A DNA stretch of 64,000 nt from Pelosinus fermentans JBW45 (GTDB lineage Bacteria > Bacillota > Negativicutes > DSM-13327), in NCBI RefSeq assembly GCF_000271665.2, contig NZ_CP010978.1, forward strand, positions 4,246,501-4,310,500. Direction: 5' to 3'. This document shows positions 1 through 8,573 of this stretch, piece after piece. The notes below the pieces were generated by a model. It did no database searches, had not been told where the DNA came from, and saw only the letters and a program-made list of their open reading frames with translations. Both the position numbers and the translations under genes were made by a program. The first letter of the stretch is position 1; each line of letters starts with the position of its first letter.

Positions 1-119
1 CAGGAAATACAAATGTAGTAGATGTCTATGTTCGCTATTTACGCAGCAAACTAGACGAACAGTTCGAAGAAAAATACATCCATACGGTCAGAGGAGTAGG
101 CTATGTGGTCAAAGATTAA
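1..119 (+). CDS. Response regulator, OmpR/PhoB family, C-terminal fragment
   Basis: The reading frame is open from the window edge (codons in phase with base 3) to a TAA at 117-119 and encodes the last 38 residues of a winged-helix DNA-binding domain. The end [14 protein letters not shown] and the upstream [11 protein letters not shown] are the classic recognition-helix and wing segments of OmpR/PhoB regulators. The receiver domain lies outside the window. The stop overlaps the start of the following sensor kinase by 17 bases, so the two are translationally coupled and form one two-component system. The regulon cannot be read from the fragment; the convergent surface-sugar operon is an obvious candidate target. 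Confidence 0.93.
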   Translation, partial: GNTNVVDVYVRYLRSKLDEQFEEKYIHTVRGVGYVVKD

Positions 120-1521
120 GAGTATTGCTTTACCCAGTTCGATTAAATTATCAATACTCTATATCGCAATTTCATTGTGCATTCTATTCATCATCAGTTT
201 AATTTCAGTCTGGCGGGTACAATATATCTTGTATTCTCAAGCACGAGACGATCTGGCTATAAGTGCCAATAACGTAAGGAGTTATATAGCAGAGGGTCAT
301 TCCTTGGATGAACATATGTTAAATGAAAATATTCTCGTACCCAATGTTATCCTCAGGGTCTTTGACGACCAAAGCACCTTGCTACTAGACAATTCTCCCT
401 ACAAACTTAGCGCTCTCCAACTTCAGATGAAAAATCAGGAAGGCATTCATCTTTTTGAGAATGCTTTACTTAGTGAAAAAGCGTTGCCAGACTTCGAGGT
501 GAACCATACTCATTTTTATTCCCTAAAGCAATCGGTACAACTAAATGGACATTCATATCAATTGCACTTTCTGAAAATAATCGCAGAAAATGATGACTTT
601 CTAGAGAATTTATCATATATCATGAAAGCAAGCAGTTTCCTCGGACTATTGATTCTCATCATGTTAGGTCTATTTATCATCCGCAATATTTTGCGACCCA
701 TTAGCGATATAACGGAAATTGCTAAAGCTATCGAGATTAACGACCTAGGTAAGCGCATTCCTATCAGTGATAACAATAATGAACTGCACAAATTGGCAAA
801 AACATTCAATCATATGTTAGATCGGCTTCAGATGGGCTTTGAACAGCAGCAGAGATTTGCTGCTGATGCTTCACATGAACTGCGTACTCCCATCGCGGTT
901 ATCAGCGGCTATACAAATATGCTGGACCGTTGGGGTAAACAAGACCCTGTTGTCTTAGAGGAAGGAATCAGCGCAATAAAATCGGAAGCAGCCAATATGC
1001 ATGAACTCATTGAGAAGTTACTTTTTTTGGCACGAGCCGACCAAAGTAAACAGGTTCTGGAGAAGTCTAACCTCGATATAAAGGAGCTAATTAAAGAAAT
1101 CGTACAGGAAACTCGCCTTATCGCCCCAAACCACTGTATACTTTTAATTAAAAATGATACTGCTGTTATTTATGCTGATTCTGCCTCCATCAAGCAAATG
1201 TTACGAATTTTTATCGAAAATAGTATCAAATATACGCCTATCGGCGGAACCATTTCGATCTCCTCACACCGAACCAGCACTTACTTAGCTATTACGATTC
1301 AAGATACTGGAATTGGTATATCACAAGAACACCAATCCAAGATTTTTGACCGTTTTTACCGGGTTGATACATCTCGTTCAAAGCTTACAGGTGGAACCGG
1401 CCTCGGTCTATCGATTGCACAATATATTGCTGAGCAGCACAATAGTATTATAGACTTGATCAGTACACCAGGTGAAGGTACTACACTTAGACTGCATATT
1501 CCCCTGTATTTCGAAAAATAA
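103..1521 (+). CDS. Sensor histidine kinase of a two-component system
   Basis: Membrane-bound histidine kinase of 472 residues. A first transmembrane helix spans about residues 18-40, a periplasmic sensor region of some 135 residues follows, and a second helix lies at about 178-198. Then come a HAMP linker (about 197-250), a HisKA dimerisation domain with the phospho-acceptor His258 in DASHELRTP, and a HATPase_c domain with an N box (IENSIKYT), G1 box (DTGIGIS), F box (FDRFYRVD) and G2 box ([10 protein letters not shown]). All catalytic motifs are intact. It should autophosphorylate and pass phosphate to the regulator encoded just upstream. The periplasmic sensor matches no family I recognise, so the stimulus is unknown. 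Confidence 0.95.
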   Translation: MWSKIKSIALPSSIKLSILYIAISLCILFIISLISVWRVQYILYSQARDDLAISANNVRSYIAEGHSLDEHMLNENILVPNVILRVFDDQSTLLLDNSPYKLSALQLQMKNQEGIHLFENALLSEKALPDFEVNHTHFYSLKQSVQLNGHSYQLHFLKIIAENDDFLENLSYIMKASSFLGLLILIMLGLFIIRNILRPISDITEIAKAIEINDLGKRIPISDNNNELHKLAKTFNHMLDRLQMGFEQQQRFAADASHELRTPIAVISGYTNMLDRWGKQDPVVLEEGISAIKSEAANMHELIEKLLFLARADQSKQVLEKSNLDIKELIKEIVQETRLIAPNHCILLIKNDTAVIYADSASIKQMLRIFIENSIKYTPIGGTISISSHRTSTYLAITIQDTGIGISQEHQSKIFDRFYRVDTSRSKLTGGTGLGLSIAQYIAEQHNSIIDLISTPGEGTTLRLHIPLYFEK

Positions 1522-1594
1522 TAATGTCCTTTAATGTCTTACTACAGGAAAAATCGTGAAGGATCCAAACTAACGATTCATAATGGAATTATAA

Positions 1595-1618
1595 CGCATA
1601 ATTACATGCAATTATGCG
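1595..1618. terminator. Palindrome between convergent genes, possible bidirectional terminator
   Basis: A perfect 9-bp stem (CGCATAATT / AATTATGCG) with a 6-base loop sits between the kinase and the convergent methyltransferase gene and covers the latter's stop codon. Neither strand has a clear T-run after it, so its function as a terminator is only inferred from position. Confidence 0.35.
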
Positions 1619-2172
1619 GCTCTGATTAACTCTAAATTGTTCTGATAAATGATAAAGAAAATAATTACTATCACAACACCTAAAAAATTTAGATGCTCTC
1701 TATTTAGAATAACATTTTTCCAACTGAATTTGGCACCATCTTTTTTGAACAAATTTTTAAAAGTGGGAATAAATAAAGGTGTATTATTTTGGTAATTTTC
1801 ATATTTTTGCCCAAATTTATCCATCAAATACCTTTCTTCAAGTTTCATCTTCTTATAATAGGTGCAGAAGAATACAGGAATATATAACACAACCAATGGA
1901 TAAGCATTTACAAAAAGTGCAACGCCTAATCCTTTGATAAAATTTCCTAAATACAATGGGTGACGTAAAAACTTATATGGTCCTGCTGTAGTTACCTCTT
2001 TATTTTTATGGATATATCCTGTAGCCCATATTCTGATAACTATGCCAATCACAACAACTAATAAAGCATAAAAGTTGAGGTTCTCTTGAATAAATAGTAG
2101 AAATATTAGCCCCATTATTCTTCCGGCCCAGATGCGAAATTTATTATAACTCAATGATACCATCTCCCTCAT
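1612..2172 (-). CDS. Isoprenylcysteine carboxyl methyltransferase-like membrane protein
   Basis: Small integral membrane protein of 186 residues with four to five hydrophobic helices. The segment GPYKFLRHPLYLGN, followed by a conserved C-terminal region with EERYL, is the hallmark of the ICMT/phospholipid-methyltransferase family, which transfers methyl from SAM to a lipid-embedded substrate. The substrate in bacteria is generally unknown. The annotated ATG has no ribosome-binding site. A GGGAG inside the reading frame is well placed (9 bases) for a TTG start at 2154, so the true protein may be 6 residues shorter. It is convergent with the kinase and flanked by 15-base direct repeats (1530-1544 and 2275-2289). 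Confidence 0.8.
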   Translation of the reverse strand: MREMVSLSYNKFRIWAGRIMGLIFLLFIQENLNFYALLVVVIGIVIRIWATGYIHKNKEVTTAGPYKFLRHPLYLGNFIKGLGVALFVNAYPLVVLYIPVFFCTYYKKMKLEERYLMDKFGQKYENYQNNTPLFIPTFKNLFKKDGAKFSWKNVILNREHLNFLGVVIVIIFFIIYQNNLELIRAA

Positions 2173-2216
2173 TTTGAAAAATTAACTAATTTAGTGCAGA
2201 AACAACGTAAGCGTCA

Positions 2217-2282
2217 AATAAATCGGCCATTAGCTCCAATACCACATTGCACTGAAAAGTATTTAAACCCTGTTTTTAATGT
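2217..2282 (-). pseudogene. Decayed fragment of a GT2 glycosyltransferase gene
   Basis: About 65 bases of non-coding spacer align by eye, at roughly three identical bases in four, with 3209-3273 inside the intact GT2 gene. They share an exact 15-mer (ATAAATCGGCCATTA) and a near-exact AAACC(C)TGTTTTTA. The region covers the codons for the MADLSD catalytic segment. The frame in the relic is broken (TGA after GRFI). It is most simply the remnant of a second, paralogous glycosyltransferase gene or of a partial duplication. There is no start codon and no continuing frame. Confidence 0.5.
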
Positions 2283-2340
2283 CTTACTAAAAATATTCGC
2301 GTTTTATGAAGTGCCCACTTATGTTGATCACTAGATGATA

Positions 2341-2745
2341 TTAAAAAGTCTGCCGGTACAGCCACCATCTTCGTACTGAAAAATTCCAGATAAACACGAG
2401 GCCTGTAGCTCCAATCTTGGCTGCCACCGGATGTACATGCACCAATTTAATAGCTAAGGACATAATCAATAAGTCAAACAGCAATCCGGTCGTATTCATG
2501 GCTACTATACTTAATGCCTCAATGTTGGCATTGAACTTACACTTATTTTTAAAGACAAACTCTCTTCCCAAGAAAAAATTGACGATAACTGATACTACAA
2601 AGCTGCCGGAAGCCGCAGCAATATAATGAAGCCCGACCATTAGGTGTAGAACGTAAAATAAGCCCCAGTCTACCAGCGCAGAAATACCGCCAACACAGAA
2701 ATAGCGTAAAAACTGATTTAGTAGTCCACTATTTCGAGATAACAT
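2341..2745 (-). CDS. GtrA family membrane protein
   Basis: A 134-residue protein with four predicted transmembrane helices and the GtrA-family pattern: FLRYFCVGGISALVDWG near the N-terminus, an NF..GREFVF motif in the middle and a C-terminal NF..RRWW. GtrA-like proteins are thought to help flip polyprenyl-phosphate-linked sugars across the inner membrane. It overlaps the preceding GT2 gene by 17 bases, a coupling common for GT2-GtrA pairs that build and translocate a lipid-linked sugar. It is the last gene of the five-gene operon. Its substrate is inferred only from context. Confidence 0.88.
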   Translation of the reverse strand: MLSRNSGLLNQFLRYFCVGGISALVDWGLFYVLHLMVGLHYIAAASGSFVVSVIVNFFLGREFVFKNKCKFNANIEALSIVAMNTTGLLFDLLIMSLAIKLVHVHPVAAKIGATGLVFIWNFSVRRWWLYRQTF

Positions 2746-3484
2746 TTTTTTTGCTATCCTGCTTAAGCTTTACATAATTCAGACTAAACCAAGTTTTACG
2801 CAACGCAAATAAATACCATTTCAAGTAGAATGGCAGCCATCTGAACAATTGAAAACGTGATTCCCCTGCTGTCCGGTCATACCAGGAAGAAGGAACCTCA
2901 GTGATTCGATAGCCATTCAAATATGCTTTGACCGTAATTTCCATGCCGATTTCAAAGCCACCGGTACTCTCAATTTGAATCGATTCAATGACAGCCTTAT
3001 GATACATTTTAAAGCTGTTGGATATATCGTGGGTAGGAATCCCTACTGCCCAGTGAAGACTTACACCGGCAAGGCGGGACAACGTCTTTTTAATGAACGG
3101 TCCTCCATATTGTTTCCCGCCTTCCATATACCGTGAACCGCAAACGAGATGATTGCCCTCTTTTACAATTTTATCGTACATTACATCCACTACTTCCAGA
3201 CTATCTGATAAATCGGCCATTAAAACTAACACTACTTTGCTTTCAAAGGTATGTAAACCTGTTTTTATAGCATTGAGCGCACCGCGGCCATAGATATTCT
3301 TTTTTAGAAAAATTGGAAAGTTGTACTTGAAACGTACCTCGTTCACAACAGGTAAGGTGTTGTCATCCTCGCAGTCATAGATAATCGTAAGCCGCTTTTC
3401 TGTCTTGACACTGCTCTCTATCTGGTTAAGCAAATTTTCGATATTTGCCCCCTCGTTATATACCGGTACAACTACATCAAGCAT
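2729..3484 (-). CDS. GT2 family glycosyltransferase (dolichol-phosphate-mannose synthase-like)
   Basis: Glycosyltransferase of 251 residues with a GT-A fold. It begins LDVVVPVYNEG (nucleotide-sugar-binding strand) and carries the metal/donor-binding segment MADLSD, the block CGSRYMEGG and a basic C-terminal tail. Family members charge polyprenyl phosphate with a single sugar. The ATG at 3484 has AAGGAGG 8 bases upstream; a GTG three codons earlier overlaps that site and is not used here. The gene lies between the epimerase and GtrA, so it probably makes the lipid-linked donor for the GT39 enzyme at the head of the operon. A degraded copy of part of this gene lies at 2217-2282. Confidence 0.9.
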   Translation of the reverse strand: MLDVVVPVYNEGANIENLLNQIESSVKTEKRLTIIYDCEDDNTLPVVNEVRFKYNFPIFLKKNIYGRGALNAIKTGLHTFESKVVLVLMADLSDSLEVVDVMYDKIVKEGNHLVCGSRYMEGGKQYGGPFIKKTLSRLAGVSLHWAVGIPTHDISNSFKMYHKAVIESIQIESTGGFEIGMEITVKAYLNGYRITEVPSSWYDRTAGESRFQLFRWLPFYLKWYLFALRKTWFSLNYVKLKQDSKKNVISK

Positions 3485-3549
3485 GTTATACACCTCCTTG
3501 TTTCATTGTTTGCAGGTGAGTCCTAATCAAGGGACTCACCTTTACATAT

Positions 3550-4569
3550 TTAAATATTCCCTGCCCTAACTTGCCTTTGTATCCAGGGAATGACTTCATC
3601 AAGCATATCGCTTAAATTCGACTTAGCCTCAAAACCAAGCAATCTTTTCGCTTTTTCTACTGCAGGTATCCGTTTTTGCACATCATACACAAAGGGTGTA
3701 TCCGATATATAGCGAAATGGCTTGTCCCTATTTACCTTGTTCCAAATGGCTTCTGCCAGTTCTAATACAGTAGTCGAAGCCGATGTTGACAGATTAAAGT
3801 CTTCATTAATTGCTTTTTCGTTTTCAATACACAGCGCAATTCCTTCCGCTAAATCACCGCCATAGGTGTAATGACGTATTTGGTTCCCAGCTCCTAAAAT
3901 ATGAAGTGGATCTTGCCCCTTTAGTATTTTTTGCACCAGATCGGGAACGACATGGCTCATGGCCAGTTTAACATTTCCGGAAAAAATTTCTTTTTCATTT
4001 TTAGCTCGTCGTTCACCAGTTCCCACACAATTAAATGGGCGGATTATCGTATAGGGAAGTTTGTATTGCTCCCAGGCACCTTTGGCAAAATATTCGCACG
4101 CTAACTTTTGAAACCCATAAGTAGACAACGGCGGCGGACATCGTAATTGTTCGCCTTCCGGGCTGGGGTAAACGATAGTAGATTCATACACCATCGAAGA
4201 GGATAAAACATTTATCTTTTGTAATTTTTTATGTTGATGTGCCCAGATGGCAGCATCAAAGGTAGCTGCAGTAATTCGCTCATTTTCTGCGAGCAAATCA
4301 TAGGCATATTCATGAAAATAAGTGATCCCACCAATCATAGCCGCAATCGCCACAACTTGATCGCAGTCAGCTATTAGTTCTTTCATCAACTGGGTATCCT
4401 TAACATCGCCTTGAGCAAAAATATAATTGGGATGATGATCATATGATTTTTCTACAGGACCATATTTACTATAGTTATCAATCCCTACAACTGAATGGCC
4501 GCGTTTCAATAATTCTTCCACCAGATAACCGGCTATAAATCCGGCTGAACCTGTAACAAGCAGCTTCAT
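3550..4569 (-). CDS. NAD-dependent nucleotide-sugar epimerase/dehydratase (extended SDR)
   Basis: Extended short-chain dehydrogenase of 339 residues. It has an N-terminal Rossmann motif (VTGSAGFIAG), a catalytic serine region (LSSSMVYE), the active-site YxxxK as STYGFQK, and the IIRPFNCVGTGE segment that lines the sugar site. These enzymes epimerise, dehydrate or decarboxylate nucleotide sugars; the exact reaction is not readable. Paired directly with a nucleotide-sugar dehydrogenase (TAATG overlap at 4569), decarboxylation or epimerisation of a UDP-uronic acid is a reasonable guess. GAGGAGG lies upstream of the ATG. Confidence 0.88.
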   Translation of the reverse strand: MKLLVTGSAGFIAGYLVEELLKRGHSVVGIDNYSKYGPVEKSYDHHPNYIFAQGDVKDTQLMKELIADCDQVVAIAAMIGGITYFHEYAYDLLAENERITAATFDAAIWAHQHKKLQKINVLSSSMVYESTIVYPSPEGEQLRCPPPLSTYGFQKLACEYFAKGAWEQYKLPYTIIRPFNCVGTGERRAKNEKEIFSGNVKLAMSHVVPDLVQKILKGQDPLHILGAGNQIRHYTYGGDLAEGIALCIENEKAINEDFNLSTSASTTVLELAEAIWNKVNRDKPFRYISDTPFVYDVQKRIPAVEKAKRLLGFEAKSNLSDMLDEVIPWIQRQVRAGNI

Positions 4570-5762
4570 TATATTAGACCTCCTCTTCCCAACACATTCC
4601 AGATGTCGACAATAATCTTATTTTCCGGAACATTCAGCTCTCTATATTGTTTATGTGGTGTCGCAATAATCAAAATATCGGCCTCCTCAATGACTTTCGC
4701 TAGAGGCAGCAAGGAAGCATCAGTCACATAAGGGTCTTCACTCAAAACCTTGCCCGCATGGACTTGCAAGATTTTATGCAATTTGTACGACAAGGATTCA
4801 CGGATATCATCAGAGTTGCCTTTAAATGCCATGCCCAAAATACCTACAGTCATATTTTTTAGCAGATATTTTGCTTTTAATTTTTGCACTACATAATTTG
4901 GTAACCCCTCATTGACTAGCATGGCTGAATGCCCCAGATAAAAGTTACCATTATTGAAAGCCCCCAGTTGCATCGCATCTTTAAACAAACAAGGCCCGGC
5001 GGCAAAGCCGGCTTTCGGTAAATCTTTAGCACGGTCATACTGGTGTGTTACCGCATGATGTACATTGTAAAAATCCAAGTTATAATCATTGGCAATCATA
5101 TAAAATTGATTAGCGACAGCAAATTTAATATACCGCCAGACATTCGTAAACAGCTTAGCCAATTCCGCTTCGGTTGGCTGCACTTCCACCAGTTCATCCG
5201 TCAGCAAACCAAATACATCCCGGCATTTTTGCAAGCCTTCCGGTGTGAAGGACGAAATAATCTGTGGCAAGGAGTATAGCTCAGCCATAGCCTCACCTTC
5301 TAATATCCGTTCTGGACAGAAGCAAACATTCATGGCTAATCCCGCTTCTCGTAACCAATCATTTACCCGCTCACTAATACCTGGATATACTGTGCTGCGC
5401 AAAATCAAGGTTTGTCCATTGCGAAATTGAGGAATGCACTGATTCACAGAATCAATCATCACTTGGAATTTCGGGTTTAAATGTTCATCCACTGGTGTGC
5501 CAGTAATCATAATTACAATCTCACTATCAGAAATTACATTCGGCGAATCTGAAAGTTTCAGCGTGCCGTCAGCAAGTACCTTTTGTAACACCTCACCAGC
5601 ACCTTTTTCATGAAAGGGCATGTTCCCTTGTCTTACGGTATTTACTGACTCTGTGTTAATATCATAAACTATTACTTTTTTGCCACGCTCAGCCAGCGCA
5701 ATGGATAAGGGCAATCCTACATGCCCACATCCTCCAATCACACATATATCATACATAAACAT
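4569..5762 (-). CDS. Nucleotide-sugar dehydrogenase (UDP-glucose/UDP-ManNAc dehydrogenase family)
   Basis: A 397-residue enzyme of the UDP-glucose/GDP-mannose dehydrogenase family. Features are an N-terminal NAD-binding Rossmann domain (CVIGGCGHVGLPLS), a ST-P turn (RSTVYPG), a central dimerisation helix, and the catalytic cysteine in AAGPCLFKDAMQ. A C-terminal UDP-binding domain (GMAFKGNSDDIRES) follows. It performs the two-step NAD-dependent oxidation of the sugar C6 hydroxyl to a carboxylate. The segment around the cysteine departs from the usual GGxCxPxD, so substrate cannot be assigned. It is second in the surface-sugar operon. Confidence 0.88.
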   Translation of the reverse strand: MFMYDICVIGGCGHVGLPLSIALAERGKKVIVYDINTESVNTVRQGNMPFHEKGAGEVLQKVLADGTLKLSDSPNVISDSEIVIMITGTPVDEHLNPKFQVMIDSVNQCIPQFRNGQTLILRSTVYPGISERVNDWLREAGLAMNVCFCPERILEGEAMAELYSLPQIISSFTPEGLQKCRDVFGLLTDELVEVQPTEAELAKLFTNVWRYIKFAVANQFYMIANDYNLDFYNVHHAVTHQYDRAKDLPKAGFAAGPCLFKDAMQLGAFNNGNFYLGHSAMLVNEGLPNYVVQKLKAKYLLKNMTVGILGMAFKGNSDDIRESLSYKLHKILQVHAGKVLSEDPYVTDASLLPLAKVIEEADILIIATPHKQYRELNVPENKIIVDIWNVLGRGGLI

Positions 5763-5787
5763 AGCTTCACCTCATATAATGTTAAAA

Positions 5788-7308
5788 TTAGTGCGTTATA
5801 TATTCTTCCGGAAAATATTTGTCGATAAAATAATTACCCTGCGTTGGCAGCCACGCCGGAATCTGATAATAGTTATTTTTGATCGGCCGTAAAACCTGTT
5901 CCCGATAAACCTCATACTTAAATGCGTTACCTTCGATCAAATACAATTTTGTGTTATCTAACCCTATTTCTTTAACAGAAACGGTTTGAAAATACGGCAT
6001 GTATTTATTCTTATCAGGCGGCTTGGTGCAAACAATTATTATACTTTTTTTGTCAAATTGCCGAAAATCAGTGTACATATCATCGTGGCGGGCGTGAAAC
6101 GAACCCGGCCCAAAGACACTTATATATTGACCTGTATAGTAATAGAGCAATACCGACTTAGAATAGCTTTCGGTAGTCAAAATATAATCCTTAGTATAAG
6201 GCTTGAGGCTATCCACTACTGCCTGGGGTTTAAGATAGAATAACGCTTGCTGATAAGTCTTGCTTTGTGTCAATTTTTCAGGCGGTTCAATCACGATGTA
6301 CGCTATTAAGAAATTTATAGCAAACGTACACCCCGCCACCAACAACGACGCTTTGCGGAAAGTTGCTTCATTAAAGCGAAAGATGGTAAGAATGAATACA
6401 AATGGTATGAAAGCCAGCGGCCAGTGAATGCCAATTGATTTGGTGAAAGATAACAGGGCAAATATGCCCAGAGGCACAAAACATAAAATGGAATGGTAAC
6501 GTCGGAGTGACTCTGCAGCCACAAATTGCCGCGTTAATTTCACCGGACGAAGTAAGAAGTAGATCACAACAGGCGTCAGCAAAAACAGCAATTGCCCCAG
6601 ATAAGCCAAGAAATATCCAAACTTAAAGGTGCCTATATCGTGATTTCGGTTAAATACATTAAACATAATATTCGACCAGGCATGAGTGTAGTTGTAGTAT
6701 AGATTCAGCAGACCAAAGGGTATGGTACAAACAACCACAACGGCAAGCGCGGCAAATCCCTGGCGATTACGCTGATAAATCAGCACATAGACGCCATAGG
6801 CAATGAGAAGTAAGACTGAAAAATATTTTGATAAAAAAGCGCCCCCGAGGAAAATCCCTGCTAAAATTAAGTACGGCAGATTATTACGGTGCAGACCGTG
6901 ATAAAAGCAGACCGCCGACAGTGAAACAAACAAACAAAGCGGCGTATCGGTGGTAACCAATATATTCATCATATTGAACGGTGATACTAAAAATAAGATT
7001 ACCGCCCAGCGAGCGAGATTTTTATCGAGAACTTTTAACAGACTATAAATAACAGCACTAACAATATACGGGAAAATAAGCGGTGGGAGACGAAGGGCAT
7101 ACGGACTTGCGCTAAATTTCATAATTAGAGCAAGCAGCCAGCCAATCATTGGCGGATGATCATAAAAGCCGATATCCGGAAACGTTCCCCATGTATAGAA
7201 TAAGGCCTCATCACCAGTGAACGGAATCACATACGCCAGCAAAGACTTTATCAAAAATGTGGCCATAACTGTTATCCATAAAAGCTTGTTAGTAGACAAT
7301 CGCATCAT
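5788..7308 (-). CDS. GT39/ArnT-like membrane glycosyltransferase
   Basis: Polytopic membrane protein of 506 residues (about 10-12 hydrophobic helices in the first 350) with a soluble C-terminal domain. The early periplasmic loop has paired acidic and DHPP residues (FTGDEALFYTWG, then GFYDHPPMIGW). This is the signature of the PMT/ArnT (GT39/GT83) family, which moves a sugar from a polyprenyl-phosphate carrier to an acceptor outside the membrane. In ArnT the acceptor is lipid A; here it is unknown. Downstream genes could supply the donor: sugar dehydrogenase, epimerase, lipid charging (GT2) and flipping (GtrA). The start is weakly supported: AAAGG is only a few bases from the tandem ATGATG. 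Confidence 0.85.
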   Translation of the reverse strand: MMRLSTNKLLWITVMATFLIKSLLAYVIPFTGDEALFYTWGTFPDIGFYDHPPMIGWLLALIMKFSASPYALRLPPLIFPYIVSAVIYSLLKVLDKNLARWAVILFLVSPFNMMNILVTTDTPLCLFVSLSAVCFYHGLHRNNLPYLILAGIFLGGAFLSKYFSVLLLIAYGVYVLIYQRNRQGFAALAVVVVCTIPFGLLNLYYNYTHAWSNIMFNVFNRNHDIGTFKFGYFLAYLGQLLFLLTPVVIYFLLRPVKLTRQFVAAESLRRYHSILCFVPLGIFALLSFTKSIGIHWPLAFIPFVFILTIFRFNEATFRKASLLVAGCTFAINFLIAYIVIEPPEKLTQSKTYQQALFYLKPQAVVDSLKPYTKDYILTTESYSKSVLLYYYTGQYISVFGPGSFHARHDDMYTDFRQFDKKSIIIVCTKPPDKNKYMPYFQTVSVKEIGLDNTKLYLIEGNAFKYEVYREQVLRPIKNNYYQIPAWLPTQGNYFIDKYFPEEYITH

Positions 7309-7330
7309 CCTTTTTTTAAATATTAGAAAC

Positions 7331-7360
7331 CCTAATAGTTTGCCGACTAAAACTATTAGG
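7331..7360 (-). promoter_or_regulatory. 5' leader hairpin ahead of the GT39 operon
   Basis: An 11-bp perfect stem (CCTAATAGTTT / AAACTATTAGG) with an 8-base loop lies about 22 bases before the first codon of the GT39 gene. Its role is unknown; it could affect translation or mRNA stability. No T-run follows it, so it is not a standard terminator. Confidence 0.4.
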
Positions 7361-7605
7361 CCTATAGAAGCGCCACTTTTATCTTTTCTATTTATTCTTT
7401 AAACGACTTTTCACTCCTCATTTTGATTGATGCTTTATAATACCCTTGGAACATTACACTCTCATTAGACAAAGATTAGAATTAGATTAAAGTTTAAGAT
7501 CAAGCTACGATATCTTTAGCCTTGTTTATAATTAACTGATCAATAAAATTTGTCTAGATAATGGACGCAATGTCATCAGCCCTATATCAATATGACGCTC
7601 CAATC

Positions 7606-7729
7606 TCAAAAAAAGACGACTCAAAATTCAAGGTTTGAATTTTGAGTCGTCTCCTTTTATGCAGTTACTGAATTCTGCTAGATAATCATAGGTTTTTCAA
7701 TAGAATCAACAGAACCTCCCTACCCTTCC
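7606..7729 (-). ncRNA. Candidate small RNA with own promoter and terminator
   Basis: A stretch of about 120 bases is bounded by a TATAAT box (7735-7740) and a very strong intrinsic terminator (7615-7651 plus T7). It holds no convincing gene: the only reading frame with a ribosome-binding site (GGGAGG before a TTG) is 7 codons long. A Crp/Fnr-type palindrome lies upstream at 7773-7786. This architecture suggests a short regulated transcript, either a small RNA or a tiny-peptide message. No homology is known to me. Confidence 0.3.
7615..7651 (-). terminator. Strong intrinsic terminator
   Basis: A perfect 17-bp stem (GACGACTCAAAATTCAA and its complement) with a 3-base loop, followed on the minus strand by TTTTTTTGAG. 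It ends any transcript coming from the VOC gene or from the TATAAT box at 7735-7740. Confidence 0.9.
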
Positions 7730-7734
7730 ATCCC

Positions 7735-7786
7735 ATTATACACAAAAACGGATTGAAAAAAACAACTCAATTTTGACATAAGTCAA
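7735..7786 (-). promoter_or_regulatory. Putative Crp/Fnr-family box and promoter
   Basis: TTGACTTATGTCAA (7773-7786, minus strand) fits the TTGA-N6-TCAA consensus of Crp/Fnr regulators exactly. A perfect TATAAT -10 element follows at 7735-7740, with a poor -35 in front of it as often seen at activator-dependent promoters. The box centre is about 51 bases from the predicted start, not at the canonical -41.5 or -61.5, so activation is uncertain. Confidence 0.4.
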
Positions 7787-8029
7787 GACCCTAATTGCTC
7801 CCCCACCTGGCGGCCATCTTCTACCTGATATACACCCAACGCCAGCCATCATTTTTACACCATTATGCAATATGACAGCATCAGTAGTGGCGTTCATGTT
7901 GCACATCCCCCCTCTCATTTAACCAGTAAATATTATTGCATTCCTTTACTTCATAATCACTTTGCCAATAAATACAGTTTCTCTGTACATGAAGAATATA
8001 GCAAAGCCTGGCAAATGAACAATTCTGTT

Positions 8030-8488
8030 CTATTTAACGAATTGTACTACTTCAATAATATTGCCTTCCGGATCGCGAATGTATACTGCCGTAAATTTCC
8101 CTAGATTATCAAGTGTTTCTGTTACGGTTGCACCAAACTGTTGCCCCCCATAGCCCAGTGCCTTTTGCAAGATATTATCAACTGAGTCTACATGAAATAC
8201 CAAACTAGTAACTCCCTGAAGATTGGGTATTATGTCGTGCTTTCTTAAACTGGTTTGATCATAGCTGATGATTTCAATAGTCGGACCATCTTCATAACCT
8301 GGCAAAATCAATTGAATTCCGTTGATTCCGGCATCTTCCAATCTGGTCAGTTCATCCAGCCATTTTCCTGAAAAATAAAATTCAGAGGAGCGAGGCCGGC
8401 ACTGAAATACGTCAATATAGAAGTTGGCCAAATTTCTCCACTCTTTTGCAAGCAGAGTTGAATATACGTATTTTATTTTATTTTCCAT
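8030..8488 (-). CDS. VOC (glyoxalase/bleomycin-resistance fold) family protein
   Basis: A 152-residue protein made of two beta-alpha-beta-beta-beta units typical of the vicinal oxygen chelate superfamily. The closing motif YIRDPEGNIIEVVQF carries the usual C-terminal metal-binding Glu, and VTSLVFHVDSVD opens the second half with its His. Members include glyoxalase I, dioxygenases and antibiotic-binding proteins; substrate cannot be assigned. It lies downstream of the NmrA-like gene, separated by a hairpin. GGAGTG is placed before the ATG. Confidence 0.85.
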   Translation of the reverse strand: MENKIKYVYSTLLAKEWRNLANFYIDVFQCRPRSSEFYFSGKWLDELTRLEDAGINGIQLILPGYEDGPTIEIISYDQTSLRKHDIIPNLQGVTSLVFHVDSVDNILQKALGYGGQQFGATVTETLDNLGKFTAVYIRDPEGNIIEVVQFVK

Positions 8489-8515
8489 GCTATTTCACTC
8501 CTTTGGGAATCGACA

Positions 8516-8548
8516 TGCAAAGGAGGCATATATTAAGCCTCCTTTGCA
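8516..8548 (-). terminator. Hairpin between NmrA-like and VOC genes
   Basis: Perfect 12-bp stem TGCAAAGGAGGC / GCCTCCTTTGCA with an 8-9 base loop. It probably terminates the NmrA-like transcript, though no T-run follows. It shares the TGCAAAGGAG...CTCCTTTGCA core with the hairpin at 22811-22842. Confidence 0.55.
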
Positions 8549-8573
8549 CAGTAAGCTGACTCACAACTAGTTG

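Noticed and set aside
7736-7918. A minus-strand frame of 60 codons with a G-rich site before its ATGs
   Set aside because: Its 3' half runs through the Crp/Fnr box and TATAAT box, its sequence resembles nothing I know, and the G-run is too close to the first ATG. It may be a relic, but there is no firm support.
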